A stretch of DNA of 64,000 nt, taken from Amborella trichopoda (taxonomy: Eukaryota > Streptophyta > Magnoliopsida > Amborellales > Amborellaceae). The position numbers and the translations under genes were made by a program. The stretch lies in NCBI RefSeq assembly GCF_000471905.2, contig NW_006499563.1:5735501-5799500 (forward strand), read 5' to 3'. How positions within the stretch are numbered: the first letter of the stretch is position 1; every line of letters begins with the position of its first letter. Shown piece after piece: positions 44,744 to 56,860 of the stretch. The notes below the pieces were generated by a model. The model was not told where the DNA came from and ran no database searches. It was given only the letters and a program-made list of their open reading frames with translations.

Positions 44744-46848
44744 TGTTATATGTCAGTTTTTATGTATTTACATCCCTAGTGTAAATAAGGAGAGACTCAG
44801 TGACAGCCTGGTCCTGTCGATACCCAAGACACCGTTAGACCAAGGGAACACTACAAAATATGCCTAAAAATGGGAAACCTCTGAAAAAGTACTGGAACAG
44901 CATCAAAATGCATGAAAAGGGTATTTTAGGATGTCTGAATGACACTCACAAAGTTTCGTCACATTCCAATAAGTTTTGATATGATCAAGACAAAACTCAG
45001 TTATCAAATCCAACTCTTATCATTTTGAAAAGGGACCCTATAATTACAGCCCCATTTTTGAAGTTTCCAAACAGTACCAGATGAACTCCATTAGATCTAT
45101 AACATAGAAAAACCCCTAGGAACCAAATTTGGGCTTAATCGGATCTTCTAGGACCGTTACGGGCCCAAATTACCATAAATGGGTAGGTTTCACACTATTG
45201 CATTGTGGCCTCGATGAACCACTTGCCATTTCTTGAAACTGCGTCACCCTTTAGGATGATTTTGAAGTGCTCATAGCTTGCTCTTTTGGAATCCAAACAA
45301 TCTCAAATTTGAACACAAGTTAGGTCTCGACGATCCGGTCATTTTGACATATGACACGCATCATGGCATGTCTCGAGACGAGAGATTTTCTAGAGAGAAG
45401 ATGAGCCCAAAACCATGAAAATCAGACTTTTGGAAGAAGACATCCCATACTTCGCAAAGCAATTACTCATGATCCGTAAGTCGGATCGGCACGAAATTGG
45501 GTCCATTGCGATCGCACCGCGAAGCACTACAAGTTTCGGTGTAGATTTTACATTAAGCTAAAGGTCGGATGACACAAATTTCAAGGTTGAAGATGGAAAC
45601 AATTTCTCGATGGTCGGAATCCCATTTTTCGGTGATTTCCCAATTTAGAGACATGCTCAAACTGAAACCAAATTGGACAAAATTTGGGGAAAACGATTGT
45701 GACAATGTCCTCTTTAATTTTTGATCAAAATGAGGATTTGAAACATTAAGGATTGCACCAGATCGGTGGTTGAAATTTATGGACTCGGTCGGATTTTTGC
45801 CCCTTCATGAAAAATCTGTTTCAAGACTATCAAAGGACATCAAATGTTCAAAACAAATCGAGCATCAATTCTACGATGATGGATCATCTGGTTCACTACT
45901 GTAAGCGTCTAAAAAAGCTCCCGAAGTTTAACAATGGAAAAATGCCCCTCATGGAGGGATGGTTTTCTCATTTACTCAAAAGGACTAAAGGGTATTTTGG
46001 TAATTTTATCTAAAAACGGGATTTTACTTTATTTCTATTAAATTATAATTTTCAACAATTTGGCTTAGTTTTGTGCATGCCACCCTTGTTTTGTGGTGAG
46101 CTTAATAAAAATTGGGTTTTTGCCCCTTCAAGCCTTAGATTGTGCATAGCTTTTGAGGAGAGATAAACTTTCGTGGAGAGAGAAACTACCCCTGGTCCAT
46201 ACACCTTAGCCTGCACGCTACACCATACAATTTAGCCTATACACTACACCATACACCCTAGTTTACACCCTAGCCTAGATCACAGACCGTGGGCCTTAGT
46301 CTTGACCTAAACCTAACCCTTTTCTCTCATATGCATGTAAAGGGGCTCATGGGTGTGCACCTAGTTAGAACACACCCCAAGTCCATTCTCTCTCCTCTCT
46401 CCCACTTCCTCTTCTCTCTCTCTTCTCCCTTCTCTCTCTTCCCTATTTTCTCTTTGTATCCACAAGCTCCCTATTTTCTCTCTGTGCTCGAGAGCACCCT
46501 ATATTCTCTTCCTATTTTCACTCTATGCTTGCGACCTCCCTATTTTCTCTATGTGCTCGCGGGCTCCCTATTTTCTCTCTGTGCCCGTGAGCTTCCATAT
46601 TTTCTCTCCATGCCCACAACCTTCACCCTCCTATTTTTCCGTCGTGCCAGATCCTAACACCCCTTTATTTCTTTCTCTCTCCTCATGAAATCATTCTCTC
46701 TCTTAGTTGTTTATTTGATCTCTCCTCCATGCAATCACTCTCTCTCCTTGTAATTATTCAGTCCTCTCCTCATGCAATCATTCTCTCTCCTCATGTAGCC
46801 ATTATCTCTCTCCTCTCACATTTGTTCATTCCCTCTCTCACTGTGTCA
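44744..46848 (+). repeat. Element F 3' LTR, truncated
   Basis: It starts TGTTATATGTCAGTTTTTATG, paralleling LTR B at 15357. Internal blocks TAGGAACCAAATTTGGGCTTAATCGGA, CATTTTGACATATGACACGCATCATGGC and TTAAATTATAATTTTCA match LTR B or A in order. A CT-rich minisatellite is at 46455-46640 (CTCCCTATTTTCTCTCTGTGC core, about 5-6 copies). The U5 end is missing because the E LTR begins at 46849. Confidence 0.72.
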
Positions 46849-48609
46849 CGCCACTCCCTGGCCCCTACTATTCTTGTCGGAGGGTGGCAGGGTGCGGGTT
46901 CGTGATTCAGAGGTAACGAATGCTACTTAAGTCGAAGTGGTGCATTTCTTTAATAAAGAGGTAAACCAAGCAAACCAAGATAGTAAAGAAACTCTATACA
47001 AAAAGATGCACAAGATCTGAGTAAAATAAAACTGAAACTTATATTATTACATAACCAACTTTGAGTAATACAATTGTTCAAGGCACCGAAGGCCTGGGCA
47101 CAAAACCATCTAACATCAATACAGACAAAAACGTGGCCCATGGCCGCTAGACACATACAAACAAAAGATCTCCTTGGCAGATACATGCCTTCATTGACCA
47201 TATAGATATCTTAGCTGGCTGTTCTTGACCTATAGTTTCTATTCTACAAGGATGAAGAAAAAAAGAGGGATCAGCTATAAAGCTCAGTAAGAGAATCTAG
47301 TTCCTATGCATCAATAATATATCCATTCAGAAAACTTTATAAGCAATCATAGTGGAAAATGGCAGTCAATTCAGCATTCTTATCAATATATCAATTGCAG
47401 GTGATGTAACCCATATCATAGCTATCATTCAGTCAGCATGACTATTCAAATTAACATACATATATCAAGTATCAATCATGCACTCCTTAAATCACCTACA
47501 CCTGAAGTAGAAGCCCTATTCATTAGGCCAAGCCAATCCTACTATTTAGTACTTCTACTATCACTTAGGAGCGAGGGCAATGACAATGAGTGACCCATTC
47601 AGTAATGCCCTCACACTCATACACCCAGTCCCTAGTGCGGTTTGGGGCTTTTGATAGGCACTTGCCTTGTAAGACATGGTTCACTATATCTTTTATATAA
47701 TGCACTGAAATTCGGGGGCGACACGACCCACCCATTACTCTTCCAACCTAACTCCACTCCTATCATAGGGAGTTGGGGAACACTGTCGGCCTCACTATCA
47801 TACTACCACGGGTGACTTGTGTGTTGCGTCACTTAAATCACTTTTACAATTATCAAACACAGAAGGGTCATGCTTGAAGTATAACATCATACCACACTTC
47901 ACGTGACATCCGTCACTTGACATTTACGCCTATTACATGATTAACACATGAAATTCACCATTTGGCCCTCATTCTATATCATTCACATTCATCACATGAA
48001 TGTTACATAGCATTCACTATTTAGCATTCACATTCATCACATGAATATCACATGGCACTCGCTAATCAGTATTCACATTCAACAAGCACAATTCTCTGGG
48101 AAGTTCTGCAAACAATGGCTTACTCCCCTTAAAAAGGGCATAACTTTCAATCTAGGGGGTTTTTCAAGATAATATTTGCATGCAACTTTAAGTGTTCCAT
48201 AAACCTTGCAAATGGTGGTGGTTTGAAAGAAAATGGATCTCTTTTAGTCAATCAAAATTGGTGGCAGCAGAGACATCAGTTCTGAGTTTCGATGAAAGCT
48301 ATCCATAGTGACTTATCTTCACATTTAATCATATAACTCTCAAATTAGGAAGAATTTCGAAAAGTGCTCAACATGTGATTTCAATCTTACTCATAAATAT
48401 TTCAAATGGTAGTGTTTTGGAAGAAAACAGACTTCATTTGGTCAGTCAAAATTCATGACAACAGAGACATCACTTTTGTAATTTATTAAAACTGTCCACA
48501 GTGACCCACTGGCATATTTTGGAGTATAGCTTCTCATTTGTGGAGAATTTTGTAAGGACCACAATTTTTTTTCCCCCATTCCTATGAGCGCATGCAAGAG
48601 AGAGTGAGA

Positions 48610-48990
48610 CAGACGCCTAACGCCATTTTGAGCAACGCCGACTATGTAAGGGAAACACAGGGACAGTTGTGTAAAGGAAACCCAGCGTTGGCTGTGTAAG
48701 AGAAGAGGTAGCGCCAGCTGTGTAAGGGAAAAGTAGCGCTGACTATGTAAAGGACACCCAATGCTGGCTACGTAAGAGAAGAGGTAGCACCGGCTGTGTA
48801 AGGGAGACACAACGCTGGTTGTGTAAAGAGACCCATCGCCATTTGTGAATTCAAGATCTAGCATCGCCTGAGTAGAAGAGAGAGAGAAAAGCATTACCGC
48901 ACGTGCGAGAGGCAGCGCTGCGTGTAGAGGGCCAGCGCCAGCTGTGTAAGTGAGCATCGCCGGCTGTGTAAGGGGGCATCGCCGTGTGCG
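48610..48990 (-). repeat. Array of ACACAG-YCGGCG motifs in the E LTR
   Basis: On the minus strand, units of about 30-35 bp read CTTACACAGCYGGCGCTRCC or close variants, roughly ten copies with spacers such as TCTTCT. The core ACACAGTCGGCG resembles the 5' arm of the element A stem-loop unit. The 188-codon minus frame 49008-48442 is an artefact of this array. Confidence 0.7.
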
Positions 48991-50473
48991 TTTGGTCAAA
49001 TCGTACAACTATCACCTGTCAGTGCCACTCCGTACATGTTAGAACGACGTGCGATTGCGTCAGCCACATTTTTTTCCAACCACTCTCATTTTTAAGCCTT
49101 TTTCTTCCTTGGGCAGCACTGTCTCTCCCATTTTCTCAACTTTTCTCTCTCTCTCTGGAAGTTCACTGTTGCCCCTTGTAGACAGCTCACTGGTGGAGCT
49201 AAGGAAAGCCTGTAAAGGTAGTGAGTGGGGATTGGAGATACCGTGGCAATTTAAGGTAAGTGGGTTTAGCTTCTATGCATCCATAGTTATGTAAAGAGCA
49301 AATGTTTAGTATGAGTAAGATGATCGAATGAAAAATGTGAAGCATGAATGCGTTAACATGAGGTTGAAATTTCAGATTTATGCTTCTAAATGCCATGACT
49401 GTTTTTACCACATATATGATATTTTTATTTATGGAAATTCATGAAATTTCTCAATGTGAGACTACTTATCATAAACAAGATTCCAAGCCCAATGTGTAGC
49501 TTGGCAAGGAAATATTAAGTGTTCTTTAAAAGCATATTAACTTGAGAATAAGAATTTCCATAACTATGATTATTTTGGTGTCAAAATGTTCGATAGCCAA
49601 ATTTCATCCAAATGGGACCAAATCATTTCCAATTAAAGACATATATGTCTACTCCAAGTTTACTTCTTATGTCATGACAAAATTTTGAATGGATTAAAAG
49701 ATATGGCCTAAGATGTCGAGACACGACTCCGCTCATAGTCGCTACTAATTTCGGCAACTGTGGACCTCTTGTGGCTGTGCTTTTGGCCCAGCAAATTTTG
49801 TCAAAAACTTTTCAAACTTCCACCATTTGAAAGGTCTGTGAATGTACTCAAAGTTCCATGTTTTGAGGTTTTTGAAGTTCCCCACGGATTTTGAATTATT
49901 CCCCATAATGCGTAAACATATCACTGCGCACTATTGCTGGGAAAAGTTTCAGCAACTAATGCTCACCTTGCATTGAGCTATAGACGCATTGAATGAAACC
50001 CAAATTCTTTCAAATTATGGTCTTTATAATGATATGCAGGGAAGCTCAAAGTTTTATGTTTGAGGCATTTTGAAACTCCCCCTAGATTAGGAGCTACGCC
50101 CTCGCAAGAGAGCCACGACTTTGTTACATGTCACTGTTACATGTCACTGCACCAGTTTTATATCGATGTGACACTAAACTTTCTTGATATGTGATAATGT
50201 GAATACCATATGATGAATTTTATGTGAATTCCATAAAGATATGTGAATGATGTCTTATGATTGCACTATGTGAGAAAAAGGGGTCACAAGCACAATAGTG
50301 ATGAAATGAATTCATAACGAGTGCCAAATGCTACTGTGAAGGCTTACGTGTAAATGCCCCATGAAAGCTTATGGGATAAACATATTTTGCTAAATGATAT
50401 GATGTTATGATGAAATATGATTCATCTGTATGAGACATTGACTGATGTGAATGAATTGAATGCTTGAGCATGA

Positions 50474-50665
50474 TGAATGGCCATTGTTTATATTGTTATT
50501 CACCATTACGTTGTGGGACACTTATTGGTAGTGGATACTGTTATGATATTGAAATGAATGGCCATCATTGAAATTGATATGGACCACTACGAGGTCGGAC
50601 ACTCACCGATAGTGGACAATGTTATGATATCGCCTGCTACGCGATGGGACACTCATTGGTAGTAA
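50474..50665 (+). repeat. 82-bp tandem repeat in E LTR
   Basis: The unit GAATGGCCATxxTT...GGACACTCATTGGTAGTGGA...TTATGATAT occurs at 50474 and 50556, with a partial third copy to 50665. Confidence 0.75.
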
Positions 50666-51664
50666 GGATAGTGATGCCGACATATCCCCTAACCTGTATA
50701 TTGATAGGAACGGGTTAAGGGATAGGATAGAGGGTCACACCCTAGATTCGTGAAATGAAATGAAATGGTTGATGCCTTGCATGGTAAGGACCTACCGAAC
50801 CCCCAATGAGCGTTAGAGACTGTGTGAGTGTGTTGAGGGTATTACGAAGTGGATTACCCCACTTGTCATTACCCTCCCTCCTATAGGATGGTAGAGGTCT
50901 GAAGCAATGGGATTGGCTTAGCCTGATGGATAGGGCCTCTACTACAGGAGTAGGTGATTTAGGGAGTGAGTGGGTAATGATTAGATTTTTGAATAAGGAA
51001 TGTTTAAAATTGCACTTATTGAATGTTAATGATTTCACTGATTGAATGCTTATGATCATACTGATTTAATGATAACTACCATTTAAATGAAATGTTCATA
51101 CTCACTGGCTTAATCTAACATTCATATGTGTTAAACTATGATTTTATATTGATGGATTAAACTGTTATCACACACGGATAGAATCATTACAAATGCATAA
51201 CACTAGATCTACTTACTGGGATGTATAGCTCATTCCATTATTTCTCCTCTACATGTAAATTGATAATGACAAGTTTGGGGCTTGGAAATCATGTTTTGTA
51301 GCAGGAAGTTGAAGCTAAATTTCATGACGAAGGTGCTTAGATCTTGTTTGTGTCTGGGCTGTTTGACCTTAGGTTTTTGTTCTTTGTTGATATATGTAAT
51401 ATTGGGCCTAGATGCCCTGAACTGAGTATAACATTTTGAAAGAAATTTATATATTATGGATTTTTGGTGTTTAGGATTGTTGATGATCACCTGCTAGTTG
51501 AGTTACTGTTTTAGTTATTTTCCATGGTTTGCTCGATTATTATAAAAAAAGGTGTTGAGTCCACTCCTTCTTGAGTGGCAAACGTTACATTGGATCATGA
51601 ACTCGTGCTCGGTCGCCTGTCACCACGTAAGGTTTGGTGGTCGGGGGCGAGGTCGTGATGGAGA

Positions 51665-51676
51665 TGATATCAGAGC
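51665..51676 (+). promoter_or_regulatory. Element E primer-binding site (tRNA-Met type)
   Basis: TGATATCAGAGC differs by one base from the widespread plant PBS TGGTATCAGAGC complementary to initiator tRNA-Met. It lies 4 bp after the inferred LTR end, and gag starts about 100 bp further on. This separates E from the tRNA-Arg-type elements in the rest of the window. Confidence 0.8.
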
Positions 51677-51773
51677 AGCTAAGATAGGATTACTGGCTTA
51701 GGGAGTTTAGGAGAATCCTTAGATTAGTTTTGGAGTAAACAAGTGACTGAGTGTTCTTTTGACTAGGTTAAGG

Positions 51774-51914
51774 ATGGCGAGAGCTCATACCCGCACCGTG
51801 AGTTCCAGTAATGAAAATACCGAGGCACTCGACGGGTTTTATAGGACTCTGGGGGCTATGACCCAAATGACGAAGAAATCTATGCCAACCCAGTCTACCC
51901 CTACACCAAAGTAG
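51774..51914 (+). pseudogene. Gag N-terminus of element E, 46 codons
   Basis: ATG at 51774 opens a frame starting MARAHTRT, an opening familiar from chromovirus (Tekay/Del-type) gag proteins. It then reads TLGAMTQMTKK and ends at TAG 51912. Twelve bases later an A-type LTR begins. The remainder of gag and the PR and RT regions are not found in the window, but RNase H sequence of the same superfamily appears at 63651. Confidence 0.6.
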
Positions 51915-53220
51915 AATGACAGTAGCTGTTTGAATGCATTTTTCAGCACCTTGGTCCCGATGCAGAATGAAGAGGAAGCAGGTCAATAAAGCCTACAAAA
52001 CAGTCTATAAAACAGTTGAAATTTTGACAGTCTGAAAATAAAATCAGAATCGATCAAGATCTTCATCAGCACTCCAAAAGGCCACCTGCCAAGTTTCATG
52101 ACGATCAGACATGTCTAAGGCAGTGAACACAAAAACAATTTCAGTAAAATTGGCCTCTAGCACCCTGAAATGGATCTTATAACTAGAACTATATTTTTGG
52201 TACATTAAATAGTTGTGGGACCACCTTCATCCGACAAGATCGAAAACTTTTATGGGTCAAGTTTCGGCTTAATCCGGAACTTCAGGACAAAGTTAGGAGT
52301 AAAATACCAAAAGGGGTAGGCTGCACACTATTCCCATGTGGCCACCTTACACTAAAACACCATTAAAGGTGGTTGTGTTTACAGTCACGGGCAGTGACTT
52401 TTGAGGCCTATATCTCACTCGTTCCAAGTCAGATCGGTCTCATACTTTGTGAGCATATTCGTCTCATTCAGACAAGCGTTTTGATATGTGGTACGCCTCG
52501 TGACAATGCACGAGCAGGGAGAAAACTAGAGAGAAGTTGTTGATCCGTGAAGAAAATTGCAGAAAATTTCGACAGCAGCACACCTTGCTTGCATACACGA
52601 TCAGCACGAAACCAATTGCATTATGTGCATGTGGTCCGTGGCTATCTCTGGTTTGATCCCCGCATACGATGAATGGTTGGATTTCACACATGGAGGCATC
52701 GAAGCTGTTGTAAATTTCGACCACCGAATTTCAAGATTCCTGCAAAAAACTTGAGACAACAAAATCTTCATTTGAACACGAAATCGAGCTGCGTTTGTTG
52801 CAACATGATCGTGATGGCATGCTTAGTGTGATTCAGTGAATAAACTAAAGAAAAACATTAAGAAACAAGCACACAATCGATCCAAAGTTTTCAAGATTCA
52901 AGAAAATTTCACGCTTCATGATCATGGCTTAAAAACATGATTCATGGCTCGAAGTTGGTATCAAATCGATCGTCATGCGGAGCCCTACAAGAAAACAATC
53001 ATCTTTCGATCAAACGGGCATCATAACAACCCCAGATCAGTCATGGAAGATCATGCAAGTACTCAGGCAACAACAGGGTTTTGAAATTCCACACATTGTT
53101 AAGCAGTGGAAAAACTGTCCTTTTGAACCCATTTTTAGAATTTCTTTTAATTCAATTGAAGTGTAATTATCTTCAATTCTTGGTAGTTTATGGGTGTCCA
53201 CCCATGTTTGGGCCCCATTC

Positions 53221-53228
53221 TATATAAG
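53221..53228 (+). promoter_or_regulatory. TATA box of element A2 LTR
   Basis: TATATAAG follows GGGCCCCATTC and a GGGTGTCCACCCATG block equivalent to the pre-TATA block of the other LTRs. Confidence 0.65.
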
Positions 53229-53374
53229 CATGTGAAGCCAAATTGTAAAATACCCTTGGGTTCATTATTAAAGATTCAATAACGACTTCATTATTTTTTA
53301 AGCTCGAGGGTGCGTCTTAGAGAGAGAGAGGAGAGAGAAGAAAAGGGCTGGTACCTTCTGACAAGGTAACTTTC

Positions 53375-54115
53375 TCTCTCCTCCACTATTTCTCTCTCTT
53401 TTTCTCATCTTTATCTCTCTTTCTCTCTCTTCTTCTCATCTTTATCTCTCTTTCTCTCTCTTCTTCTCATCCCTATCTCTCTTTCTCTCTCTTCTTCTCG
53501 TCTCTATCTCTCTTTCTCTCTCTTCTTCTCAACTCTATCTCTCTTTCTCTCTCTTCTTCTCATCTCTATCTCTCTTTCTTTCCCTTCTTCTCACCTCTAT
53601 CTCTCTTTCTCTCTTCTTCTCTCTTTATTTCTCTTTTTCTCTCTTCTTCTCATATCTATCTCTCTTTCTCTCTCTTCTTCTTGTCTCTATCTCTGTTTCT
53701 CTTTCTTCTTCTCGTCTCTATCTCTCTCCTTCTCATCTCTATCTCTCTTTCTCTCTCTTATTCTCATCTCTATCTCTCTTTTTCTCTCTTCTTCTCGTCT
53801 CAATCTCTCTTTCTCTCTTCTTCTCTCCTCTATTTCTCTTTCTCTCTCTTCTTCTCATCTCTATCTTTGTTTCTCTCTCTTTTCCTCATCTATCTCTCTT
53901 TTTCTCATCTATCTCTCTTTCTTGCTTCTTCTCATCTCTATCTCTCTTTCTCTCTCTTCTTCTTGTGTCTTTCTCTCTTTCTCTCTCGTCATCTCATCTC
54001 TTTCTCTCTTTCTTTCTTCTTCTCATCTTTATCTCTTTTTCTCTCTCTTCTTCTTATCTCTATCTCTCTTTTTCTCTCTTCTTTTCATCACTATCTCCTT
54101 TCTATTCTTCTTAAA
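53375..54115 (+). repeat. CT-rich minisatellite, 28-31 bp unit
   Basis: About 25 copies of TCTCTATCTCTCTTTCTCTCTCTTCTTC and variants, nearly all pyrimidine on the plus strand. The long Ser/Leu/Phe frames across it (53681-54121, 53922-54170) are by-products. Confidence 0.9.
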
Positions 54116-54480
54116 ACATAGCCGGCAATGCCTAACGCCGACTGCATCTTTCCCTATCTGCTCTTCTTAAAACACAACTGACAATGGTTAATGTAGACAG
54201 TATCTTTCTCTCTCCTCTCTTTTTAAAAAACCACAGTCGATGATGCCAAGCGCCAACATTGCCCTTCCTGCCCCCTCTCTCTCTAACACAGCCAGTGATA
54301 CTTAACACCGACTGTGTCCTCACGCCCTTCTTCTTCTAACACAACTGACGATACCTAGTTTCAACTGTCCTCTCTCTCTTGTTCTTCTAGCGTACTCGGT
54401 GATGCCTAACGCCTACTGTCTTCTTTCTCTTCTTCTTCCAACACTGCCGGCGATGACTAGCGTCGATTGTGTCCTTCTCC
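54116..54480 (+). repeat. Short stem-loop array in A2 LTR
   Basis: About seven divergent units with GCCTAACGCCGACTG, GCCAAGCGCCAAC, ACTTAACACCGACTGTG and similar. Pairing is weaker than in element A. Confidence 0.65.
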
Positions 54481-55280
54481 CTCCTCTCTCCTTCCTTCTC
54501 TCTTATCTCACACTCTTCTCCTTCTTTCTTTCCCTTTCTCTCTTTCTTTCTCTTCTCCTCTTATTCTCTTACTTCTTATTCTCTTTTTATGATTTCCATG
54601 CCTTCTGTTATCCTTTCGTTTGACTAAGAGGGGTTGAGATTAGCCTCTTATGGTGGCCCTGTCATCTAGTTGTAATGTTGTTGTGTTAGAATTACTGTAC
54701 CAGCTTTATTGTCATGACAGACTAACCATCCCGTCTAGCTAGTCAGTATCGGTATTAACGTCAAGTGGTAACTATGTTGAGCCGATATGAGTTACCGAGC
54801 TCATTTTACTGCCACGTCAGACCAATTACCTACCAGCTTAGTCACTGTGCTGATCTCCCCGCCTAGTCAAATTATTTTCTCCCCCACCTTTCTTCTCTCA
54901 CTATTCTTTTCTTCTTTGAATGTGTACACCTGCATGTATTCATCAAGAAGGAAAGTGAGGTCTGCTGACCCAACGGTCTTATAACCTTTGCCATATGTGT
55001 GTGATTGCAGAAAACAATAGATACAAGCCAAGGGAGGCGATTCCGATCAAATTTTACAACTGGGGGGATTTCTTAGTGATCTAAGAGAGCGCCCACGTGT
55101 GCCAGCCCGAGTAAGTCCCAAACCCACCATAAATTCCTCTCTCATCGGTTGGTAATACCTGCCCTTGTTCTAGAACGAGGTCGTGAGAGAGCAAAAACGT
55201 CTCGGGTCTCCCCTGAAACCAGAGATGCGTGCCCCCCAATCATTTAGATCCAGAGGGCGAGATCGAGGCACTTAACTAGC

Positions 55281-55299
55281 TTGATGACTCCATTGGGGA
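55281..55299 (+). promoter_or_regulatory. Element A2 primer-binding site
   Basis: TTGATGACTCCATTGGGGA, equivalent to the element A PBS region at 20359-20377 with three substitutions, located 2 bp after the LTR end. Confidence 0.68.
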
Positions 55300-55373
55300 C
55301 TTACTACCCCTTAGTTGGATTGTATTTGTTTAGCTAGTTTCTCCTTTTTATTTTCTGTATTCACACATCACTT

Positions 55374-55787
55374 ATGGTTTGTGGGTTTCGTAACTCATTC
55401 ATCCAGATCGGGGATTTTCTCATCCTCGCATTCGCAAGTGTCCCTAGCGAACAAGCTCCTCCAACTTTGTTCCCAACCATCCTTTTGAGCAAAGAGTCTA
55501 GCTCCCAGGTCTTAACCTGGATCGGTATGAGGGACTTGAAGGTCCCTCACTCCTCATCTCCTCGCTCTGACGGAACCTCCGCCAAGGCACCCTGCATTGG
55601 CAGCATGTTTGTTGCCACACACAGCATCACCCAGCCATGGGCAAGTCACTTGTCAGTTGAACTGCCGAGGTATGCCGGAAGGCTACCCAGTCCCTCTCTG
55701 CAGAAGGTAGGAAATTTGCCATTGCTTCTGTGGGTTGCCTCAAGGCTGCCCTCACATTTCTGCACCACCATGAGTCCCTATTCCTAG
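55374..55787 (+). CDS. Leader ORF of element A2, 137 codons, open
   Basis: It begins MVCGFRNSFIQIGDF (GTG/ATG choice uncertain) and continues LILAFASVPSEQAPP, ILLSKESSSQVLTWIG, SSPRSDGTSAKAPCIGSMFVATHS and GRLPSPSL. It is the same protein as the element A remnant at 20461-20915, here in one frame, and shares the FIxIGDF opening and TSCPSS/VAPF region with B and C. It is hydrophobic/Ser-Pro-rich with no known domain. It lies between the PBS and gag on the same strand. Confidence 0.45.
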   Translation: MVCGFRNSFIQIGDFLILAFASVPSEQAPPTLFPTILLSKESSSQVLTWIGMRDLKVPHSSSPRSDGTSAKAPCIGSMFVATHSITQPWASHLSVELPRYAGRLPSPSLQKVGNLPLLLWVASRLPSHFCTTMSPYS

Positions 55788-56860
55788 AGGCTCGACACAT
55801 AGAGATAGAGGGCCTGTGGCCTCCACCTCTGTTACACACCATAAGGCTCGTGGGTAACCCATCTGAGCCACACCTCGAGGCAACTCTTTTGTTACGTCGA
55901 GTCTGTGTCCAGAATCAAACCTCCCAAGGCCAGATCCTGCACATGCTACTCATATGCATCCCACCACTGGGGGCAACTCCATGATTGCGTCAACTCGAGT
56001 ACACAGGAGACGACCTCCTCGTCCTCCAACTCAGCACAGACAAGCGCACCTTATAAGGGGCAGGACTCCACTTGTTCTCTTACAGACTCCTGCTTGTAGT
56101 TCTTGGCCTCCTAAGGCCATATCACTTGCTCGAGCCCCAGCTAACCTCAGGTCCTTCGTGATCCGTCTTCAAGGGCGTCGCCAGCACAGCCTGCTCCTAC
56201 TTCTTCGAGCAAGCATCTTCACCCTTGATATTGGAAGACCTTCCCTAAGACTACCCTCCTGAACTTGTCACATCATTTTGGTTGTGTCTCTGAAGCCCAC
56301 AAGAGAGCTCGGGGCAACGACCTGATGGAAGATCGAGTTCTTCATCCTCCCCGGCCCAAGATGACCTCAGTCCTTGACCCTTATCCTTTGCCGCACCTGA
56401 TGGAGACAACTCTCTCTTGTGCAAGAAGAGCTGACCTGCCACAGTCCCAATCACATATTTGGTGCGAGGTCCATCAAAGCCTCAAACCTAAGCATTATAA
56501 AGGTGTAGTAATTATGACCAAGGAAGTGACCAAGGCGATCGGGGCAACCCACTCTAATGACCCTCTCCACCTAAATCCCTTTTATCCTCTTCAAATGATG
56601 AAGCCCGAAAAAGAAGGCCATGAGCCCTGCACTGTAGTAAGTGTCTTAGAAGATGACCCAACCACTCAGCAGCCATGGCCCCAGCACCCTCGAGAATCGA
56701 TCCTCACACGATCGGCATATAAGAGTCGAGTCTAGTCGGGGCACGCTGCCCCCTACTGACCGATCTACCATGCACTACCGGTCAAGCTCGTAAGCCCTCA
56801 GCTGCAACTGACGCTTACCTCCAAAGAGAAACAGTCAGCATAATAGTTGTAAGAAAGCCT
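55788..56860 (+). other. Element A2 region between leader ORF and gag
   Basis: Colinear with 20916-21899. The largest frame, 56265-56735 (156 codons), includes LHPPRPKMTS, DPLHLNPFYPLQMMKPEKE and VVSVLEDDPTTQQPWPQ, and the corresponding element A segment carries the same blocks, so it is probably a genuine former coding segment of the polyprotein. The function is not recognised. Confidence 0.5.

Larger units (their letters stand above)
43268..46848 (+). mobile_element. Element F: 3' UTR and truncated 3' LTR of a Tat-like element
   Basis: 43268-44743 matches the 3' UTR of element A (GGTGAAAACCCxAAAxGGCAT and GTTGGTGAAAACCAT blocks). It is followed by an LTR starting TGTTATATGTCAG at 44744, related to LTR B. 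The left part is displaced by element C, and the right end is cut by the E LTR at 46849. No coding part remains. Confidence 0.72.
46849..51660 (+). repeat. Element E 5' LTR, very long (about 4.8 kb)
   Basis: It starts TGTCACGCCAC and ends GGTCGTGATG at 51660, where a final CA is expected but reads TG. It is immediately followed by a PBS of tRNA-Met type and then gag. It contains a minus-oriented repeat array (48610-48990) and a tandem unit of about 82 bp (50474-50665). The U3 start has a homolog at 13647. Its length is unusual and it could include an insertion. Confidence 0.72.
51927..55278 (+). repeat. Element A2 5' LTR
   Basis: It starts TGTTTGAATGCATTT and ends AGGCACTTAACTA (the terminal CA is mutated to TA). 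U3 blocks match element A. The TATA box is TATATAAG at 53221. The transcribed part differs: a long CT minisatellite (53375-54115), then only about seven stem-loop units (54116-54480). Confidence 0.85.

Noticed and set aside
48442-49008. 188-codon minus-strand ORF
   Set aside because: It is produced by the ACACAG-type tandem array in the E LTR. The peptide repeats simply mirror the DNA units.
53681-54170. Leu/Ser/Phe-rich ORFs resembling membrane proteins
   Set aside because: They are translations of a CT minisatellite. Apparent hydrophobicity comes from TTC, CTC and TCT codons.
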